Assembly: GCA_050180015.1 (NCBI GenBank)
Contig: JBFXEO010000043.1
Span: 1-15,909, forward strand
Length of the DNA: 15,909 bases
Direction of reading: 5' to 3'
Source: JBFXEO01 sp050180015
GTDB lineage: Bacteria; Bacteroidota; Bacteroidia; Bacteroidales; Tenuifilaceae
Each line of letters opens with the position of its first letter. Within the stretch, counting starts at the first letter, position 1. A model generated the notes under the pieces. That model was not told the origin of the DNA. It did no database searches and saw only the letters and a program-made list of their open reading frames with translations. Below are positions 13,957 through 15,909 of this stretch, piece after piece. The translations under genes were made by a program, and so were the position numbers.

Positions 13957-14580
13957 GTGAGCAAGTACATACTAAATCTTATCGGTCAGGGCGAGCATCA
14001 AACGCTCGATTTTAAGCATTCCATAACCGACTCCAGAAAAATAGCCCGATCGTTGGTGGCCTTTGCCAACACGTGGGGCGGGACCCTTCTGGTTGGTGTT
14101 AAGGATAACGGCAACATTGCCGGCGTTAATTCCGATGAAGAATACTACATGGTTGAAGCTGCATCGCAGCTATACTGTAGGCCAGAAGTGCCATTTACCG
14201 TGGTTAAGTGGGAGATTGATGGCAAAGCCGTACTGGAGGTTAAGGTGAACCCATCGAAGAAAAAACCTCACAGGGCCCCCGATAAGGCCGGTAAGTACAG
14301 GGCATATACTCGTGTGGCCGACGAGAATATCTTGGCATCGCCCGTGCAGCTGAAAATTTGGAAAGCCGAACGTTCCCGTAAATCTATTCGGTTAAGTTTA
14401 ACTGGAGTTGAGGATGATTTACTCGGTTATTTGAAGGAGAATGGCAAAATAACGGTCCGTCAGCTTAGCAAGATTGGGTTTATGTCGTCTGCCGATGCAG
14501 AAAAAATACTGGTTAACCTAACCGTTATGGGATTAATTAAGTTTTCAGGAGACTCTGCCAATGAATACTTTTTCGTGTAG
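13957..14580 (+). CDS. AlbA_2 (Schlafen-type) domain protein with C-terminal winged helix
   Basis: Predicted cytosolic nucleic-acid-binding protein of 207 residues; the family is often labelled ATP-binding or transcriptional regulator, and its precise function is unknown. The AlbA_2 domain (about 10-125) shows the signature GEHQTLDFKHSI, then IARSLVAFANTWGGTLLVGVKDNGNIAGV (about 29-57) and YRAYTRVADEN. A winged-helix segment (about 145-207: LLGYLKENGKITVRQLSKIGF, then AEKILVNLTVMGLIKF) completes it. It starts with GTG, 11 nt after the serpin stop, with no ATG available upstream in frame, so co-transcription with the serpin is likely. An exported protease inhibitor with an intracellular nucleic-acid binder is an unexpected pairing. 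No signal peptide is seen. Confidence 0.85.
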   Translation: MSKYILNLIGQGEHQTLDFKHSITDSRKIARSLVAFANTWGGTLLVGVKDNGNIAGVNSDEEYYMVEAASQLYCRPEVPFTVVKWEIDGKAVLEVKVNPSKKKPHRAPDKAGKYRAYTRVADENILASPVQLKIWKAERSRKSIRLSLTGVEDDLLGYLKENGKITVRQLSKIGFMSSADAEKILVNLTVMGLIKFSGDSANEYFFV

Positions 14581-14610
14581 AACAACCGGTTTGGTTAACA
14601 GCATTATTCC

Positions 14611-14623
14611 AACCCTGACAGCG
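14611..14623. repeat. Partial copy of the REP-like arm
   Basis: AACCCTGACAGCG is identical to 12642-12654, in the right arm of the REP-like palindrome upstream of the serpin. The match ends on both sides after 13 nt, so this is a half or decayed element. The two copies bracket the serpin/AlbA_2 pair in the same orientation. Confidence 0.5.
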
Positions 14624-14838
14624 CAAGTTTTACCATTGACGGCTTGATACTAGGAATAGTTGGCAATCCCTCAACCTGGGTTGTTGAGTTTGCCGGGGGG
14701 GGAGAGAAACCAGGCAAAGCAAGTTCAATGAAGTTCATCTTTTTACTCAAAAAAAACAGGTATTTAATTTTACATTGAACCAATGCCGTTTTATCATATT
14801 TTTACAGTCAACTATCAATGAACAGCCATCAAATAAGC

Positions 14839-14865
14839 TTTGCATTAATAAATTTTGTTAATTTG
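14839..14865 (+). promoter_or_regulatory. Possible promoter of the exported hypothetical gene
   Basis: TTTG (14839-14842), 16 nt, then TAATTTG (14859-14865) resembles the Bacteroidota promoter but with one base missing in the -7 box. It would leave a leader of about 120 nt before the ATG at 14990. Confidence 0.28.
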
Positions 14866-14989
14866 CCCGGTGAGTTAAACACTCTATTATTTAGAATTTT
14901 CAACGGTAAAGTATCAATGCAAACCTACAAATAAATGAGCGCTGTAATTACCTTGCATCAGTCAACTGTCAACTAAAACATCAAACCCG

Positions 14990-15880
14990 ATGAAAAATTC
15001 AAAGATTAGCCCGAATATTTATGCTACGCTGCTCTGCCTACTACTTGGATTTATTAGTACAAATGCGCAAAACCGTCAACCACAAAATGTTCGGCGGGTA
15101 ATAGTAACCAGCAGGTACGAAATTAAGGATGGTAAGCGTACATCAAAGAGTATGGCCATAAAGCAGGAAATCAAAGATTCCCTGGATAGAGTTCACACCA
15201 TTTTAAATAGGGATTATGAAACACAGACAGTTACGAGCCATACCTGGCATACCTTTGAGGGAAAGCAGGTAGTGAGAACCGATGAGTTTGTGAATGAGAA
15301 ACTCAGGGTTACCCGTTTGTTTACCCATACTTCCGATTCGTTGCTTGCCACCGAAACAATTTTTCGGGTTAATCCGGGCGATACTGCATTTTACGTGAAG
15401 CTTGCCTACACCTATGGCCAACTCCGTAAGCCCATTCAGGTCGATGCTGTGGATGTCAGGGGTAAGCGGGCCTACCGCTCAAAGTCTGTTTACGATAGCC
15501 GGGGAACAGAGATAAAACGGACTGTTAAGGTTAAACGCGAGTTTACACCGCTCGATTCCGTTGTCAGTCTGACGGATGCCCCTGCTTACGATTCTGCGGG
15601 AAGAATTATTTCAGAGGTAATAACCAAAAAATATATCAACGGAAAAACTACCGTGGTATCGTATCGCTACGGTTACAACGGCAAGGGGCTGATGTCCACC
15701 GTGGAAGAGGTATATCCATCGGGCAGCGTAAAATTAAGGAAAACGCTGGAGTATAACGACAAGGGTATGGTAAAATTTATCTCGGTTTATGATTCCAACA
15801 GCACGTTGGTTGAATATTACGCCAAACGTTACGAATTGTACCCTACCCGCGATCGGCGAAATCAGATTATTGAATATTGA
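14990..15880 (+). CDS. Exported protein of unknown function with YD-like strands
   Basis: I do not recognise a defined family. The 296-residue product begins with a clear signal peptide (basic MKNSKISPNIY, hydrophobic ATLLCLLLGFIS, cut after TNA before QNRQ), so it is exported; there is no lipobox cysteine. The rest is rich in beta-strand-like segments with charged and aromatic residues. From about 160 onward it shows spaced YDSxG or YNxKG turns (YDSRGTEIKR, YDSAGRIISE, YNGKGLMSTV, YNDKGMVKFI, YDSNSTLVEY), which recall RHS/YD or MORN-like strands and suggest a repetitive beta structure at the cell surface or in the periplasm. The protein ends normally, 29 nt before the window edge. It stands alone after a long intergenic region. 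Confidence 0.7.
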   Translation: MKNSKISPNIYATLLCLLLGFISTNAQNRQPQNVRRVIVTSRYEIKDGKRTSKSMAIKQEIKDSLDRVHTILNRDYETQTVTSHTWHTFEGKQVVRTDEFVNEKLRVTRLFTHTSDSLLATETIFRVNPGDTAFYVKLAYTYGQLRKPIQVDAVDVRGKRAYRSKSVYDSRGTEIKRTVKVKREFTPLDSVVSLTDAPAYDSAGRIISEVITKKYINGKTTVVSYRYGYNGKGLMSTVEEVYPSGSVKLRKTLEYNDKGMVKFISVYDSNSTLVEYYAKRYELYPTRDRRNQIIEY

Positions 15881-15909
15881 TGTTATCGTATCATATATGC
15901 AATCCTGTA

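Larger units (their letters stand above)
14581..14989. other. 409-bp intergenic region with repeat fragments, no credible gene
   Basis: I find no gene here. It holds a 13-nt fragment (14611-14623) of the REP-like palindrome at 12624-12656, a run of eight G (14695-14702), a 14-nt direct repeat with one mismatch (14805-14818 and 14959-14972, CAGTCAACTRTCAA), and a possible promoter near 14839-14865. An open frame of about 57 codons crosses 14599-14770 but lacks a plausible start. Confidence 0.6.

Noticed and set aside
14599..14770. Open frame of about 57 codons in the large intergenic region
   Set aside because: There is no plausible start codon before the last third, the frame crosses the REP fragment and G run, and no family resemblance is seen.

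Overview
The window looks like chromosomal DNA from a Bacteroidota bacterium, most likely an anaerobic or fermentative member of the Bacteroidales. The evidence is the Bacteroidota-type promoter boxes (TTG or TTTG, 16-18 nt, then TAnnTTTG), mostly weak Shine-Dalgarno sequences, secreted proteins of the DUF1573 type, a short Bacteroidota-style FtsB, a bacterial-type 2[4Fe-4S] ferredoxin and a tungsten-type aldehyde:ferredoxin oxidoreductase. The species cannot be read from this sequence.

Left part (1-3080, all minus strand). At the edge lies a type II restriction-modification pair: a complete beta-class DNA methyltransferase whose 3' end overlaps the first codons of a second gene that runs off the window and resembles a PmeII-type restriction endonuclease. 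Next is a 55-residue ferredoxin with its own promoter and a strong terminator. Then comes a two-gene operon of a half-size TauE/SafE permease translationally coupled to an M20 amidohydrolase.

Middle (3081-9042, plus strand). A divergent intergenic region with promoters on both strands leads into a tightly spaced run: an exported protein with DUF1573-type repeats, a full-length cation-chloride-cotransporter homologue, the GTPase chaperone MeaB, a ThiF-like E1 enzyme, a ThiS-like sulfur carrier and FtsB/DivIC. Gaps are 1-51 nt, so this is probably one transcription unit of mixed functions. The Gly-Gly codons of thiS also form the best Shine-Dalgarno sequence in the window, placed for ftsB.

Right part (9043-15909, plus strand). 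Aldose 1-epimerase, a near-perfect 24-bp LacI-type dyad, an AOR-family oxidoreductase with a strong terminator, a 16-bp-arm REP-like palindrome, a serpin followed 11 nt later by an AlbA_2/Schlafen-type protein, a 409-bp intergenic region with repeat fragments, and an exported protein of unknown function.

I saw no rRNA, tRNA, CRISPR array, transposase or integrase. No wholly new multi-gene system is evident. The points most worth following are the orphan ThiF/ThiS pair, the serpin/AlbA_2 pair, the eukaryote-like ion cotransporter, the LacI-type operator and the partial restriction gene.
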